In this document: positions 5,533 through 5,586 of the stretch, piece after piece
How the letters are laid out: each line of letters begins with the position of its first letter
How positions within the stretch are numbered: position 1 is the first letter of the stretch
Assembly: GCA_030622295.1 (NCBI GenBank)
Contig: JAUXGI010000097.1
Location: 1-5,586 of the forward strand
Direction of reading: 5' to 3'
From: Planctomycetota bacterium
GTDB lineage: Bacteria; Planctomycetota; B129-G9
Length of the DNA stretch: 5,586 bases
Translations under genes and position numbers: made by a program
The notes under the pieces: generated by a model
Database searches by the model: none
What the model was told of the DNA's origin: nothing
The model's input: the letters and a program-made list of their open reading frames with translations, nothing else

Positions 5533-5586
5533 GCCAGAGGTTCTGTAGAGACTCGGGGAGTCCTTCGCCTGAGTCCGCATTTCTCA
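5533..5586 (-). other. Leader of the VWA gene, possible upstream stop codon
   Basis: Read on the minus strand this begins TGAGAAATG. The TGA at 5586-5584 could be the stop of an upstream gene of the same operon, but its frame cannot be tested. No promoter hexamers or clear Shine-Dalgarno were recognised. The stretch holds a GACTC-GGG-GAGTC palindrome (5550-5562) that is part of the repeat at 5554-5577. Confidence 0.35.
5554..5577 (+). repeat. Third copy of the CGGGGAGTC repeat
   Basis: CGGGGAGTCCTTCGCCTGAG at 5554-5573 agrees at 18 of 20 positions with the reverse complement of 119-138, and partly with 66-85. It keeps the CGGGGAGTC core and the CGCCTGAG centre, but its palindrome has decayed. 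The copy is upstream of the preferred start of the VWA gene, so all three copies fall outside the predicted coding regions. Confidence 0.5.

Noticed and set aside
1..5586. Defence system, CRISPR array, mobile element or tRNA/rRNA gene
   Set aside because: No spaced direct repeats, transposase, integrase, nuclease or RNA gene signature was seen. The VWA protein alone is not evidence of a VWA-MoxR defence (ternary) system.

Overview
The window looks like ordinary chromosomal sequence from a GC-rich, uncultured-type bacterium of the PVC superphylum, most likely planctomycete-like. The main taxonomic clue is the 88-residue protein at 2103-2369. Its N-terminus (MSLHKSLITKGALAKHRNVL) matches, from memory, the 'small basic protein' family of Planctomycetes, Verrucomicrobia, Lentisphaerae and Chlamydiae. 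A two-von-Willebrand-domain membrane protein of a type common in planctomycetes agrees with this. I see no phage, transposase, CRISPR, tRNA or rRNA signal.

Layout. (1) 1-45: probable first 15 codons of a minus-strand gene that leaves the window on the left. (2) 46-322: a 277-base divergent intergenic region. Its left half (12-138) is dense in inverted repeats, including a REP/REPIN-like pair around a perfect palindrome. Its right half holds a good sigma70-type promoter (215-242), a leader of about 75 nt and a Shine-Dalgarno. (3) 323-1099 (+): single-pass membrane protein with a proline-rich cytoplasmic part and a C-terminal SPOR-like domain. (4) 1129-1147: hairpin with a T-rich tail. (5) 1179-2039 (+): DUF89/ARMT1-type metal-dependent phosphatase starting at GTG. 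(6) 2047-2066: intergenic hairpin without a T-tract. (7) 2103-2369 (+): the small basic protein with a long Ala/Lys/Glu tail. (8) 2374-2402: terminator between convergent genes. (9) 2407-5532 (-): 1041-residue membrane protein with two VWA domains and a split glutamine-amidotransferase-like fold. (10) 5533-5586: its leader, holding a third copy of the repeat found at 66-138 and perhaps the stop codon of an upstream gene.

The three plus-strand genes run in the same direction but are separated by hairpins, so they need not be one operon and no shared pathway is evident. The minus-strand gene converges on them and is probably the end of an operon that continues past the right edge. Genes of this family often sit with MoxR-type ATPases, DUF58 and BatA-like proteins, but none of those is visible here.

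The most unusual signals are non-coding: the repeat family seen at both ends of the window, and the interleaved complementary segments around the start codon of the left partial gene. Among proteins, the second VWA domain appears to have a degenerate metal site. I did not find convincing evidence for a wholly new multi-gene system.
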